Source: Bacillus zhangzhouensis (GTDB taxonomy: Bacteria > Bacillota > Bacilli > Bacillales > Bacillaceae). Taken from it: a DNA stretch of 64,000 bases. Below the pieces are notes generated by a model. That model did not search any database. It was given only the letters and a program-made list of their open reading frames with translations, and was not told the DNA's origin. The stretch is from positions 2,356,001 through 2,420,000 of the forward strand of contig CP099514.1 of the NCBI GenBank assembly GCA_025809375.1, in the 5' to 3' direction. Every line of letters starts with the position of its first letter. The stretch's first letter is position 1. The position numbers and the translations under genes are program-made. Shown here in pieces: positions 53,810-64,000 of this stretch.

Positions 53810-54031
53810 TTGAAACCTTCAACAAACCGTATGATGACTCGAATTAAATCAGTTTATATGTTCATTCAAGAGAAAGGTCTTGTGACGACACAAGAGCTGG
53901 TTGATGAATTCGGGATCACACCTAGAACCATTCAAAGAGACTTAAACGTGCTTGCCTATAACGATCTTGTTCATAGTCCAAGCAGAGGCAAATGGGAAAC
54001 AACGAGAAAAAAAGTCAAAATATCATCTTAA
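53810..54031 (+). CDS. ytzE: DeoR-type helix-turn-helix protein YtzE
   Basis: A 73-residue protein consisting of little more than a DeoR-family winged helix (TTQELVDEFGITPRTIQRDL near residues 25-44). It lacks any ligand-binding domain. TTG at 53810 follows AGGGAGTGG and gives MKPSTNRM as in B. subtilis; the 53765 ATG frame would add an unconserved extension. It is nearly identical to B. subtilis YtzE, so it is under strong constraint, but its targets are unknown. Confidence 0.9.
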   Translation: MKPSTNRMMTRIKSVYMFIQEKGLVTTQELVDEFGITPRTIQRDLNVLAYNDLVHSPSRGKWETTRKKVKISS

Positions 54032-54057
54032 GCGTATAATAAATTGTCTATATAACA

Positions 54058-54086
54058 AAAAGAACCGGCGATATGCCGGTTCTTTT
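54058..54086. terminator. Bidirectional terminator ytzE / ytzG
   Basis: AAAAGAACCGGC / GCCGGTTCTTTT, a perfect 12-bp stem with a 5-base loop. Confidence 0.9.
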
Positions 54087-54100
54087 CTTTTGTCCTTATG

Positions 54101-54817
54101 TTATTCACGATGCATTAAGCTGTCTAATTCTTCATCTGTCAATTCACGGTACTCTCCCGGTGCTAGATTTTCATCTAAAGAGACAGCTCCCATCGAGAGC
54201 CTTTTTAAAAAGATCACTTCATTTCCCACCGCTTGCGCCATCAGCTTCACTTGATGATACTTCCCTTCAGTAATCGTCAAACGGATACGTGTATCTTCGT
54301 CTTCATTTGCAACTACTTCAACCTTTGCAGGTTTTGTGTGATAATCATCTAAGATAACAACGCCCTCTTCAAGACGCTTAATGTCTTGGTCTCCTAAAGG
54401 ATATTTCAAATGAACTTCGTACGTTTTTGGCACATGCTTTTTGGGAGAAAGTAACTGATGAGCAAGCTGGCCATCATTTGTGAGGAGAAGGAGACCGACC
54501 GTATCCTTATCCAGTCTCCCCACAGGGAATGGCTCCCTTGCGATATCCTCCGGTCCTAATAAATCGACAACCGTTTCATCCCGCAGATCTTCAGTTGCTG
54601 AAATCACCCCGTCCGGCTTGTTCATCATTAAGTAAATGAATTCTTTATATTCTACACGCTCTCCGTGTACAAGCACTTCATCATTTGATGGATCAACATG
54701 ATCTTTCACCTGCTTCGCCGCTTCTCCATTCACTGTGACCGCCCGGGCCTTGACAAGCTTTTTCACATCTTTTCTTGAACCAAAGCCGCTGTTAGCAAGC
54801 AATTTATCAAGCCTCAT
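54101..54817 (-). CDS. ytzG: RsuA-family rRNA pseudouridine synthase YtzG
   Basis: A 238-residue pseudouridine synthase of the RsuA/RluB group. An N-terminal S4 domain (MRLDKLLANSGFGSRKDVKK) is followed by the catalytic domain with the Asp motif FPVGRLDKDTVGLLLLTNDG near residue 98. It modifies a uridine in 16S (RsuA type) or 23S rRNA; the short S4-plus-catalytic layout fits RsuA. It is 16 bases downstream of murJ on the same strand. Confidence 0.92.
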   Translation of the reverse strand: MRLDKLLANSGFGSRKDVKKLVKARAVTVNGEAAKQVKDHVDPSNDEVLVHGERVEYKEFIYLMMNKPDGVISATEDLRDETVVDLLGPEDIAREPFPVGRLDKDTVGLLLLTNDGQLAHQLLSPKKHVPKTYEVHLKYPLGDQDIKRLEEGVVILDDYHTKPAKVEVVANEDEDTRIRLTITEGKYHQVKLMAQAVGNEVIFLKRLSMGAVSLDENLAPGEYRELTDEELDSLMHRE

Positions 54818-54833
54818 GAATATCTACCTCTTC

Positions 54834-56456
54834 TTAACTCTTTTTTCTTAAAAATTTCGGCATACGGCTGCCAAGTACACGCTCTAGTAATCCCACCTTA
54901 TATGATAAGTACATATACACACCGCCGCCAGTGATCATGGAAATCAAAATGACGATACCCGCTTGAATAATTCCGCCTTCATAGGAAATCACGTGGCTCA
55001 CAAGCTGACATGTCACATAAGCCACCACAGCCATGATCGCTGTTAAAATACCAATGAGAATAAAACGTTTGAAAATCCTGCGGAACGAATAGCCGGCATG
55101 GCGTTTAATCATGATAAACATATACAAGATGGACGCACTGTAGCCTAATGCCGTTGCCAGTACAGAACCATTTCCTTGAAGCCAGCTGATCAGCGGGATG
55201 TTCAGAACCGTTTTAATGAGGATTCCTAACAAAAGACTGACGATAGCAAATTTTTGTTTGTTAATCCCTTGCAGAATCGCTGCATTAATGGTGAATAAAG
55301 AAAACAATAATGCAACAGGTGCATACCAGAACAAAATGGAGATCCCAATCTCAGGATGAACAGACGGATAGAAAAACCAATAAATCGGTCCAGCCAATGC
55401 CGCGATACCAAATGAAGCAGGCAGCACAAAAAATAAAATTACTTGCATCGTCTGATCAATTTGTCTATTGAGCAGCTTGTAATTACGTGCTGTAAATGAT
55501 TCTGTAATCGTCGGAATCAAGGTTAAGCCAAACGCTGTTGCAAGTGACACAGGAATCATCACGAGCTTCGGTAAATATAACGTCACAATGGACAATACCG
55601 CTGTACTAATATCCTGATGTCCGGACGCAATCATGGCTCTATTAATTGTATTTGTATCGATATAAGAATAAATTGGAATCGCAAGTCCAACAAATACATA
55701 CGGCGCCGCATAGCTAAACAGCTCTGTAAACATTTGCTTATAAGATAAATCAGAGTGCGCGCCTGTATTCGGTTGCATGGATAAGAGCCTGTCCTTCCGC
55801 TTCAGCCAATATAAATAAAGCGTGAATAAACCGCCAAATGCACCGATCAGTGCGGCAAATGTTGCATATCCGACAGCAATGACAAGCCCGCCGTCAAGCA
55901 CCTTTAAAATAACAAACGTCGCCGTTAATAAGAAGATAATTCTGACAAGCTGTTCAACCACTTGGGAAACAGCTGTCGGTCCCATCATGGAGTGTCCTTG
56001 GAAGAACCCGCGTACAAGACTCATGATCGGCACAACCAAAAGACCTAAGCTGACCATCCGAATCACATAGACTACTTGATCGACAGTCAAACCGCCTGTT
56101 TCAGTTGATCCACCAAGCTGAATCTTGGCAAAAATCGGTGCGGACAAATATAAAATAGAAAAGGCGATAATCCCGGTGACAAGCATGACCGACATACCCG
56201 CCCTGAACATTTTTCTTGTTGTCTCATAATCGCCGATTGCATTATATTTGGAAACAAATTTTGATACCGCTGTTGGAAAACCAAGCGTAGCAATACTTAA
56301 AAAGATCGTATACTGATTGTATCCATATTGGAATAGCGCACCACCAGTAGCTCCAACCATTGCGCTAAATGGAATTAAATAAATCATACCAATAATACGA
56401 GAGAGATACGTCCCTATCGTTAGAACCAACGTACCACGAAGCAGTTTATTAGACAT
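54834..56456 (-). CDS. murJ: Lipid II flippase MurJ (YtgP)
   Basis: A 540-residue MOP-superfamily membrane protein with about fourteen helices, orthologous to B. subtilis YtgP, which is MurJ, the flippase moving lipid II across the membrane for peptidoglycan synthesis. Conserved stretches include GTYLSRIIGMIYLIPFSAMV near residue 15 and SLVRGFFQGHSMMGPTAVSQ near residue 155. ATG at 56456 (MSNKLLRG) is 9 bases after GGTGG; the 56471 start overlaps it. It pairs with ytzG downstream. Confidence 0.94.
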   Translation of the reverse strand: MSNKLLRGTLVLTIGTYLSRIIGMIYLIPFSAMVGATGGALFQYGYNQYTIFLSIATLGFPTAVSKFVSKYNAIGDYETTRKMFRAGMSVMLVTGIIAFSILYLSAPIFAKIQLGGSTETGGLTVDQVVYVIRMVSLGLLVVPIMSLVRGFFQGHSMMGPTAVSQVVEQLVRIIFLLTATFVILKVLDGGLVIAVGYATFAALIGAFGGLFTLYLYWLKRKDRLLSMQPNTGAHSDLSYKQMFTELFSYAAPYVFVGLAIPIYSYIDTNTINRAMIASGHQDISTAVLSIVTLYLPKLVMIPVSLATAFGLTLIPTITESFTARNYKLLNRQIDQTMQVILFFVLPASFGIAALAGPIYWFFYPSVHPEIGISILFWYAPVALLFSLFTINAAILQGINKQKFAIVSLLLGILIKTVLNIPLISWLQGNGSVLATALGYSASILYMFIMIKRHAGYSFRRIFKRFILIGILTAIMAVVAYVTCQLVSHVISYEGGIIQAGIVILISMITGGGVYMYLSYKVGLLERVLGSRMPKFLRKKS

Positions 56457-56630
56457 GCGCTTAACCACCATTTTTCTAATGAATATTCAACTTAATTATT
56501 TTACCACATCAATTCAACACACAGGTAACAAATACAATACTGAAGTCACAAAACCATCAATTCATATTTCAGCCTTCCCTAATCTTCGTTATAATAGAAA
56601 AATGACTGAAAGTAGAAAGAGGAATGTCAC

Positions 56631-57902
56631 ATGAACCATTATGATGTCATTGTCATTGGAGGCGGACCTTCTGGACTGATGGCTGCGATTGCATCAGCAG
56701 AGCACGGCGCTACTGTTCTGTTAATTGACAAAGGAAACAAACTTGGCAGAAAGCTGGCCATTTCTGGCGGCGGACGCTGTAACGTCACCAATCGCCTTCC
56801 AGTAGAAGAAATCATCAAGCATATTCCGGGAAACGGCCGTTTTCTATATAGTGCATTTTCTGAGTTCAACAACGAGGATATTATTTCGTTTTTTGAAAAC
56901 CTTGGCATTGAACTAAAAGAAGAAGACCATGGACGTATGTTCCCTGTCTCAAATAAAGCACAATCTGTTGTGGATGCCCTTCTAGACAGGCTCCGCGCCC
57001 TCAATGTCACCATTCGAACGAACGAAAAGATTAAAACGGTTCTGTATCAAGACGGACAAGCAGCTGGAATTGTTACAAATAATGATGAAAAAATTTCAAG
57101 TAAAGCTGTCGTCATTGCTGTAGGCGGAAAAAGTGTGCCGCATACCGGTTCTACTGGTGACGGCTATGCATGGGCAGAAGCAGCCGGTCATACTATCACA
57201 GAGCTCTTCCCAACGGAGGTACCGGTCACATCAGATGAACGATTTATTAAAGAAAAAGTGCTTCAAGGTCTTTCTTTAAGAAGTGTGGCTGTCAGTGTTT
57301 TAAATAAAAAAGGGAAACCTGTCGTCACACATGTCATGGATATGATCTTTACTCACTTTGGTTTATCAGGTCCTGCTGTTCTTAGATGCAGCGGATTTGT
57401 TGTGAAAGAATTGAAAAAACAGCAGGTCGTCCGTCTTCAAATTGACTTATATCCGAAGCTAAATGACGAGGAACTATTCCAAAAGCTTCAACGAGACCTA
57501 AAAAATGAACCGAAGAAAGCCATTAAAAATGTCCTTAAATCTTGGATGCAAGAACGCTATTTATTGTTTCTGTTAGAACGGAACGATATTGATCCACAAG
57601 ACACATTTTCTGGTTTAGCCAAGGATAAACTGCGTGCATTTGCCCATGATTGCAAACATTTTATTGTTCATGCAAATGGGACGCTATCCTTGGACAAAGC
57701 GTTTGTGACAGGAGGCGGCGTTTCTGTAAAGGAAATTGACCCGAAGAAAATGGCATCTAAAAAAATGCCAGGTCTTTATTTCTGCGGAGAAATTCTAGAC
57801 ATTCACGGTTACACAGGCGGATACAATATCACGTCAGCACTTGTGACAGGCAGGCTTGCCGGTATGAATGCTGCACTAGAAGCAAAGGAGAGAGATCAAT
57901 GA
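56631..57902 (+). CDS. ytfP: HI0933-family flavoprotein YtfP
   Basis: A 423-residue FAD/NAD(P)-binding oxidoreductase of the HI0933 (BaiN-like) family. The N-terminal Rossmann motif [20 protein letters not shown] at residue 5, [14 protein letters not shown] near residue 43 and the C-terminal [19 protein letters not shown] near residue 383 are diagnostic. A TATAAT at 56591-56596 with TTTCAG 17 bp upstream may be the promoter. Reaction in Bacillus is unknown. Its last four bases overlap the next gene. Confidence 0.92.
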   Translation: MNHYDVIVIGGGPSGLMAAIASAEHGATVLLIDKGNKLGRKLAISGGGRCNVTNRLPVEEIIKHIPGNGRFLYSAFSEFNNEDIISFFENLGIELKEEDHGRMFPVSNKAQSVVDALLDRLRALNVTIRTNEKIKTVLYQDGQAAGIVTNNDEKISSKAVVIAVGGKSVPHTGSTGDGYAWAEAAGHTITELFPTEVPVTSDERFIKEKVLQGLSLRSVAVSVLNKKGKPVVTHVMDMIFTHFGLSGPAVLRCSGFVVKELKKQQVVRLQIDLYPKLNDEELFQKLQRDLKNEPKKAIKNVLKSWMQERYLLFLLERNDIDPQDTFSGLAKDKLRAFAHDCKHFIVHANGTLSLDKAFVTGGGVSVKEIDPKKMASKKMPGLYFCGEILDIHGYTGGYNITSALVTGRLAGMNAALEAKERDQ

Positions 57903-58096
57903 TCAGACGTGCACTGCCGATTGTTCTTGCGGTCGTTATCAGTTTGACTGCCGCTGTTTTCTTGAAGCTGTCCATTTCCCCGTTAAAAATCGCCATTGTT
58001 TTGGCGTTTACCATTTTCGCTGTATGTTTAAAAGAATATGTTTACCGTCTTCGCAAACGAATTGAGGAAAAGTCGTCTTCCCATATCAATAGTTGA
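57899..58096 (+). CDS. Small membrane protein downstream of ytfP
   Basis: A 65-residue protein with two hydrophobic segments (about residues 5-22 and 28-46) and a basic, charged tail. Its ATG overlaps the ytfP stop (ATGA), which indicates translational coupling, and AAAGGAGAG lies at good spacing inside the ytfP end. No family is recognised. In B. subtilis I recall opuD after ytfP; that transporter gene is not here. Confidence 0.7.
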   Translation: MIRRALPIVLAVVISLTAAVFLKLSISPLKIAIVLAFTIFAVCLKEYVYRLRKRIEEKSSSHINS

Positions 58097-58375
58097 TAAA
58101 TGGAAACAAAACCTGTTACGGTAAGTCACCAACAGGTGGGACTGAACCTGCGCAGGCTTTTCGCGATTCCCTTCGCTATACATTTTTATTGATTAAGTCA
58201 TTGCGTAAATTTTTGCGCAATCGTCCAGTCTGTGGGCTGGAAAGAGATTGAACATCTAGAGGAAGAACTCGCCGAGGATATCGAAGACATATGCAGCGGT
58301 GAAGGATTAACGATAGAGAACCTAATGTATTCACTGCAACAAGCACCGTTTATATAATGACGCCAGCTAATCAAA
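58097..58375. other. Intergenic region with possible small acidic ORF
   Basis: After the small membrane protein there are short inverted repeats (CCTGTT / AACAGG near 58112-58135; TTGCG...CGCAA near 58201-58220). From GTG 58232 to TAA 58357 a 41-residue acidic frame (MGWKEIEHLEEELAEDIEDI...) is open, but it has no ribosome site, so I do not call it a gene. Confidence 0.4.
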
Positions 58376-58407
58376 GAAAAAGAACCCTTCAAGCAGGGTT
58401 CTTTTTT
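58376..58407. terminator. Bidirectional terminator upstream of yteV end
   Basis: AAAAAGAACCCT / AGGGTTCTTTTTT stem between convergent transcription units. Confidence 0.85.
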
Positions 58408-58415
58408 GATGCCGT

Positions 58416-58598
58416 CTATTTTTTATATAAAATGAGAGCAGAAAAACAGTAGAGCTGTTCCCCTCCTTGCTCACAGATCACCGCTACATTGTACTTGATG
58501 TCAATGATTTGGTCGTCATCCATTCCTTTTAAAAAATGATTGATTTCGCTCTGCAAATCTTTCTCATGTTCTTCATCAAATACAGCTACCTTTAGCAC
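58416..58598 (-). CDS. yteV: Sporulation protein Cse60 (YteV)
   Basis: A 60-residue protein matching the sporulation-specific Cse60/YteV family (VFDEEHEKDLQSEINHFL and IKYNVAVICEQGGEQLYCFS). In B. subtilis it is made under sigma-E in the mother cell; its role is unknown. GTG at 58598 follows GGGAGAG by about 9 bases. I did not find an unambiguous sigma-E promoter. Confidence 0.85.
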   Translation of the reverse strand: MLKVAVFDEEHEKDLQSEINHFLKGMDDDQIIDIKYNVAVICEQGGEQLYCFSALILYKK

Positions 58599-58660
58599 CT
58601 ATGCCACTCTCCCTTCTCTCGCTACACTATCTTTATGCACATAGAGAGAGACATATGAAC

Positions 58661-58692
58661 AAAAAAACCTTTCATCTCATTGATGAAAGGCT
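58661..58692 (-). terminator. Terminator of the rhodanese gene
   Basis: CCTTTCATC / GATGAAAGG stem with T7 on the minus strand. Confidence 0.85.
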
Positions 58693-58698
58693 TTCTGT

Positions 58699-59010
58699 TT
58701 ACAGTTTCGGTTTTGTTTCTCCTGTCCAAGCGAGCATCCCGCCTGCGACATTGGTCGCACGGTAGCCTTGATCTTCTAGGTAATAGCAGACATTTTCACT
58801 GCGTTTACCAGAGCGGCAAATAATATAATATTCCTGCGTTTGATCAAATGCATCCAGTTTCTCAGGGATATCACCCATTCGAATGTGTACCGCTTCCGGG
58901 ATCATACCTTCTGCTACCTCTTCATCCTCACGTACATCAACAAGCTGAATGGCATCTTCCTGCTCCAGCTTTTGTTTTAATTCTTCTATTGAAATTTCTT
59001 TCACTGACAC
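58699..59010 (-). CDS. Single-domain rhodanese (YtwF-like)
   Basis: A 103-residue rhodanese-fold sulfurtransferase. The active-site loop YIICRSGKRSENV carries the catalytic cysteine near residue 68, and IQLVDVREDEEVAEGMIPEA is the CH2A-type motif. GTG at 59010 follows GGAGAATC. Such proteins carry persulfide sulfur in the cytoplasm. It resembles B. subtilis YtwF, but the position next to yteV/yteU differs from what I recall, so orthology is not claimed. Confidence 0.87.
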   Translation of the reverse strand: MSVKEISIEELKQKLEQEDAIQLVDVREDEEVAEGMIPEAVHIRMGDIPEKLDAFDQTQEYYIICRSGKRSENVCYYLEDQGYRATNVAGGMLAWTGETKPKL

Positions 59011-59064
59011 GATTCTCCTCTCTCCTTTTCATCACGGTGACACCATTATAGCAAATGATTCACT

Positions 59065-59748
59065 TCACTGCGTATCCACCTGCTTCGATTGAAGGAAAGA
59101 CGGCAGACGTTTCTTCACTTCGGCTGTCTGTAGTTCACATTCAAACTCTACTTTTTTAAAGATTTGATAGGCCAGCCACATATGACCGTAGGCGAGTATG
59201 CTCACGCTAAAAAACGGCACGATTCCCGGTAAATAAGCAAACAGAACAAACAGCACAGCCGAGAAAACAAGCATAGACAGTGTATATTGCAAATATGAGA
59301 CACCAAGCAGAAGAGAGAATTTCAGATAGAGACGTTTTTTCCAATCATAATGAGCAAGCAGCGGAAAAATATAAAATAAACTCACAATAAACAGAAAACC
59401 GAAAATATATATAAAAAAGCGAAGCACATGTAAGAGCCAGCTGGTCGGATAAATATAAGCAAGGTCTACATAAATAATCGTTCCAATGATGAATAGCATT
59501 ACTCCAATGATGTTAGAGCGTACAAACTCCTCCCGGTATACCTTCCAAAAAGTACGGGAAACATTGACCTGCTCATGTCCTTGTATCCACTTTCTCATCA
59601 CGGAAAATAACGCAGTGGTCGCAGGCATCAAGCCAAAGATGCCAAGCCCCAGGATAGTGAACAAAAGCCATAACAAATTCGTATAGGCGAGTCTCATGAT
59701 CCACTCACACATCCTCAGCATTCTGCTCATTGAACCATCATGATCCAT
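59065..59748 (-). CDS. yteU: DUF624 membrane protein YteU
   Basis: A 227-residue integral membrane protein of the DUF624/YesL family with about five hydrophobic segments. The family opening is visible around LLWLLFTILGLGIFGLMPAT. Such proteins accompany ABC sugar uptake systems of the MalFG-like type in Firmicutes; their role is unclear. It is the last gene of the yteP-R-S-T-U run. Confidence 0.9.
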   Translation of the reverse strand: MDHDGSMSRMLRMCEWIMRLAYTNLLWLLFTILGLGIFGLMPATTALFSVMRKWIQGHEQVNVSRTFWKVYREEFVRSNIIGVMLFIIGTIIYVDLAYIYPTSWLLHVLRFFIYIFGFLFIVSLFYIFPLLAHYDWKKRLYLKFSLLLGVSYLQYTLSMLVFSAVLFVLFAYLPGIVPFFSVSILAYGHMWLAYQIFKKVEFECELQTAEVKKRLPSFLQSKQVDTQ

Positions 59749-59772
59749 CTCTTTCCCCTCCTCACTTTCTCT

Positions 59773-61071
59773 TTACACCTTCTCTTTATGAAACAATTCA
59801 TCAATTTCAATTGGACGCTTTTCTGCGACAGATCGCCACATGCCCTCCCCAAGTGCAATCGAATAAGCACCAGCCTCTGCTCCTGCTAAGATGTCATAGT
59901 GAATCAAGGGATCTTTTCCCATAAATAAATCAGCCAAAAGCAGGGGATCTCCTCCGCCATGTCCGCCTGGCTGCTTTACGACTTCAATCGTCTCCTTTGA
60001 TCCAAACATCGGATAATAAGAAATGGTTTGTTCTGGGAATTGAAAAGGAATTCTTGACGGCACATGAAACTCATTTGTTTCAATACGCCCCTTTGTCCCA
60101 TTAATAGCCAGACGATAGCCTTCATATGGCGCTGAGAATTGAATCGAATAGCTGAGCAAAGCCCCTTGGTCGTAAGCGACTGACGCCACATATGTATCCT
60201 CAATATCAATTTCCTGATCAAAAATGCAGGCATCCGAACGATAATTTGAGTACTGCTGCGTTTGCTCCTGACCGGATTCAATATGGTCGTCCTCCACCTT
60301 CGAGCGCTCAACCCGCGGATTCCACCTTGCTTCATAATGACATGTATCTTTCACATGACATGTTCCGCAAAATCTATTTTCCTTCCCCTGCAAGGGATTC
60401 CAAGGACTTTCGCTGCCGTAATAGTTCAGCGCCCCGTAGGCAAATACTTGCCTCGGCTTTTGATCAATCCACCAGTTGACTAGATCAAAATGATGCGTCG
60501 ACTTATGAATGGACAGTCCCCCAGAGAATTGACGTGTACGGTTCCATCTTTTGAAATAACTAGCGCCATGGTACGTATCAATGAGCCAGCTCAGTTCAAC
60601 AGATGTGATCCTTCCAATTTTCCCGTCTAAAATGAGTTCTTTTACCTTTCGATGGAAAGGATTGTAGCGATAATTAAAGGTGACCGTAACCGTTCCTTTA
60701 CTTCCCGCCTCTTTTTCCATCACTTTTTTGGCGTCTTTTGCTGTTGTCACCATCGGCTTTTCGGTGATGACATCAAGATCATGGTCAAGTGCCTGCATAA
60801 TATACGTGACATGTGTGTCATCCCTGCCTGCCACAATCACAATATCTGGATTTACTTCCTTGACCATCTGATCAAATGCATCTTCATGAAAAAACGGAAC
60901 GCCCCGTAGTGATGGAAAACGCTCCTGACAACGTGTATACCGCTGATCATCTATATCTAGGAGCCCTGTAATCTTATAATGTTCATTGAAATCCACTGTG
61001 AGCGGTTTAATAAACATATTGAACGCACGATGACTCAGCCCGCAAATCACGACCCGTTTCACATTCCCCAC
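59773..61071 (-). CDS. yteT: Gfo/Idh/MocA-family oxidoreductase YteT
   Basis: A 432-residue NAD(P)-dependent sugar oxidoreductase or hydrolase-like protein. The Rossmann motif VVICGLSHRAFNMFIK starts at residue 6, with EKPMVTTAKDAKKVM near residue 100 (the family EKP motif). A four-cysteine-rich insert CGTCHVKDTCHYE near residue 237 suggests a bound zinc. It lies in the rhamnogalacturonan-use operon and probably acts on an unsaturated uronic or rhamnose derivative; this is inferred from context. Confidence 0.9.
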   Translation of the reverse strand: MGNVKRVVICGLSHRAFNMFIKPLTVDFNEHYKITGLLDIDDQRYTRCQERFPSLRGVPFFHEDAFDQMVKEVNPDIVIVAGRDDTHVTYIMQALDHDLDVITEKPMVTTAKDAKKVMEKEAGSKGTVTVTFNYRYNPFHRKVKELILDGKIGRITSVELSWLIDTYHGASYFKRWNRTRQFSGGLSIHKSTHHFDLVNWWIDQKPRQVFAYGALNYYGSESPWNPLQGKENRFCGTCHVKDTCHYEARWNPRVERSKVEDDHIESGQEQTQQYSNYRSDACIFDQEIDIEDTYVASVAYDQGALLSYSIQFSAPYEGYRLAINGTKGRIETNEFHVPSRIPFQFPEQTISYYPMFGSKETIEVVKQPGGHGGGDPLLLADLFMGKDPLIHYDILAGAEAGAYSIALGEGMWRSVAEKRPIEIDELFHKEKV

Positions 61072-61079
61072 CCCATTTT

Positions 61080-62719
<1,640 letters not shown>

Positions 62720-62730
62720 TCATCCCCTTT

Positions 62731-63696
62731 TTAATAAATCCCTTCTTCCCCGAATTTCTTCGCTAAACGGTTTGCCAGCATGACCAAAATAAGTCCAACG
62801 GCTGCTTTAAATAAACCAACAGCAGTACTATAGCTGAATTGTCCTTGCTTAAGACCTGCTGTATAAACATACGTATCAAAAATCTCCGCTACTTCCCGGT
62901 TCGTTGCGTTCAGTAATAGATAGACATGCTCAAAGCCAAGCTCAAGCGTATCACCAATTTTTAAAATGAGCAGAACCACAATGACACTTTTAATGGCAGG
63001 AAGTGTGATGTGCCACATTTGTCTCAGTCTCCCGGCACCATCCATTTTTGCTGCTTCATATAGCTGCGGATCTACCGCTATAATCGCCGCAAGGTAAATG
63101 ATCGTCGACCATCCTGCTTCCCGCCAGATCACTTGCAGAATGTACATCGGTCTAAACCATTCCTGACTAAGGAGGAAGTTAATCTTTTCCCCTCCAAAGA
63201 AAGCAATCAATTCATTAATTAACCCGCCATCTACTGTTAACAAAACAAAAGATAAGGACACGACAATGACCCATGACATGAAGTGAGGGATATAAATCAT
63301 CGTCTGTACAAATTTCTTAAACAATGCCAATCTCACTTCGTTTAAAAGAAGGGCTAGTAAGATCGGAATTGGAAAGAAAATCACGACATTCATGGCAAAT
63401 AAAATCAGCGTATTTTTTAATAAGATGAAAAATGTTGGTTCAGTAAACAATCGAATAAAGTGTTTGAAACCAACCCACTCACTGCCAAGAATGCCGAGAA
63501 ACGGCTGGTAATCTTGAAAGGCAATGATGAGCCCCCACATTGGTACATATTTAAAGACAATAAAATAAATGAGCCCCGGCAAAATCATTAAATACAAAAA
63601 TTTTTGACTAAGCAGCTGATTTAGTAAGCGCTTTCTTTTTTCGTTTTTCAAAGCTGCCGCAGGCACACCCTTGGCAGTGACATCCTCTGTTTTCAT
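62731..63696 (-). CDS. yteP: ABC transporter permease YteP
   Basis: A 321-residue permease of the LplB/YtmL type for complex oligosaccharides, here probably rhamnogalacturonan fragments. It has six membrane helices after a basic cytoplasmic start, and the EAA loop EAAKMDGAGRLRQMWHITLP lies near residue 215. GGGGAGG precedes the ATG. The partner permease and binding protein (ytcP, ytcQ in B. subtilis) are not in this window, and the regulator ytdP starts divergently. Confidence 0.93.
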   Translation of the reverse strand: MKTEDVTAKGVPAAALKNEKRKRLLNQLLSQKFLYLMILPGLIYFIVFKYVPMWGLIIAFQDYQPFLGILGSEWVGFKHFIRLFTEPTFFILLKNTLILFAMNVVIFFPIPILLALLLNEVRLALFKKFVQTMIYIPHFMSWVIVVSLSFVLLTVDGGLINELIAFFGGEKINFLLSQEWFRPMYILQVIWREAGWSTIIYLAAIIAVDPQLYEAAKMDGAGRLRQMWHITLPAIKSVIVVLLILKIGDTLELGFEHVYLLLNATNREVAEIFDTYVYTAGLKQGQFSYSTAVGLFKAAVGLILVMLANRLAKKFGEEGIY

Positions 63697-63927
63697 TAAT
63701 AAAACCTCCCCTCATGCTAATGCATGTGTTCACTGTATCTTAAGGATGAAAAATCCGTCTACAATCATATCAACAGATCATATTTTCATAGATGAAGCTA
63801 CTAAAAATGTTACATAAAACATAAGAAAATGATCCTAAACTCAGAAAATGATTATTGACAAACCTACCAATTTTTTGGATTAATGAATTAAGGGGAAAAG
63901 ATTGTTTGGTTTGAAATGGGGGGTTTT
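63697..63927. other. Divergent control region yteP-ytdP
   Basis: About 230 AT-rich bases must hold both promoters. No convincing cre site or sigma-A pair was found by eye. Confidence 0.45.
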
Positions 63928-64000
63928 ATGAAAAGAAGGCAGTATAAATTTTATTACAAGCTTGTGACGTTTTTTTTCATACTTAGTACGATTCCTGTTA
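63928..64000 (+). CDS. ytdP: AraC-family regulator YtdP, N-terminal start (partial)
   Basis: The last 73 bases begin a gene with ATG at 63928 behind ATGGGGGG. The first residues (MKRRQYKFYYKLVTFFFILS) form a basic start and membrane helix like B. subtilis YtdP, a large membrane-anchored AraC-type activator of the rhamnogalacturonan genes. The rest is outside the window, so the assignment leans on position. Confidence 0.7.
   Translation, partial: MKRRQYKFYYKLVTFFFILSTIPV

Noticed and set aside
58232-58357. 41-codon acidic frame after the small gene at 57899-58096
   Set aside because: No ribosome site upstream of the GTG and no recognised family; kept only as a note.

Overview
The window is chromosomal DNA of a Bacillus, most likely of the B. 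pumilus / B. safensis / B. altitudinis group. The evidence is the almost unbroken match in gene content and order to the B. subtilis stretch sspA-thiI-nifZ-braB-ezrA-hisJ-refZ-ytsP-rpsD / tyrS-acsA-acuABC-ccpA-aroA-ytxJHG-murC-sftA-ytpRQP-ytoQP-ytzB-malS-ytnP-trmB-ytzH-ytmP-ytlRQP-ytkP-ytjP-ytiP-ytzE-ytzG-murJ-ytfP-yteV-yteUTSRP-ytdP. Proteins are close but not identical to B. subtilis, and several insertions and losses set it apart. All family assignments rest on motif recognition and remembered orthologues; no search was run.

Layout. 1-5.1 kb is an accessory edge: the tail of a BceB-like ABC permease, an amidohydrolase, a flavodoxin-fold quinone reductase divergent from a MarR regulator, two small unknown proteins, and a decayed LysE/ArgO-type exporter. 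5.1-17.9 kb is core: acyl-CoA ligase, SASP, IscS/ThiI sulfur transfer, two tandem branched-chain amino acid carriers with CodY-box-like leaders, ezrA, hisJ, refZ, fRMsr and rpsD. 18.0-21.9 kb, between rpsD and tyrS, is a decay island holding a small gene, an interrupted secreted peptide, an intact 1,284-bp IS3-family element, an isochorismatase fragment, a dead lipase gene and an ABM-domain protein. 22-30.5 kb carries tyrS with a T-box, the acetyl-CoA synthetase control circuit (acsA with divergent acuABC), ccpA and aroA. 30.7-63.7 kb is mainly core metabolism, cell envelope, tRNA modification and peptidases, ending with rhamnogalacturonan-use genes (yteUTSRP) and the start of ytdP.

Gene cooperation. 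AcuA acetylates and AcuC deacetylates AcsA, and a cre-like site lies just downstream of the acsA -10; ccpA itself lies next door. IscSB hands sulfur to ThiI. YteP imports, YteR hydrolyses and YteT may process pectin-derived unsaturated galacturonyl-rhamnose. YtxG, YtxH and YtxJ form a sigma-B-type stress operon.

The most unusual signal is a family of intergenic stem-loop repeats (three copies: 16851-17024, 32202-32247, 39997-40106). They always lie between a stop codon and that gene's terminator, show compensatory base changes in a 15-bp stem, and in one case are flanked by a perfect 20-bp direct repeat that splits a terminator. Other points are an IS inserted in a terminator loop, a purine permease gene (pbuO/ytiP) with a large internal deletion, a MarR promoter-operator with interlocked sites, and a convergent pair (ytzH/ytmP) whose nearest terminators lie beyond each other. 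No CRISPR array, rRNA, tRNA gene, prophage or recognisable new defence system was seen.
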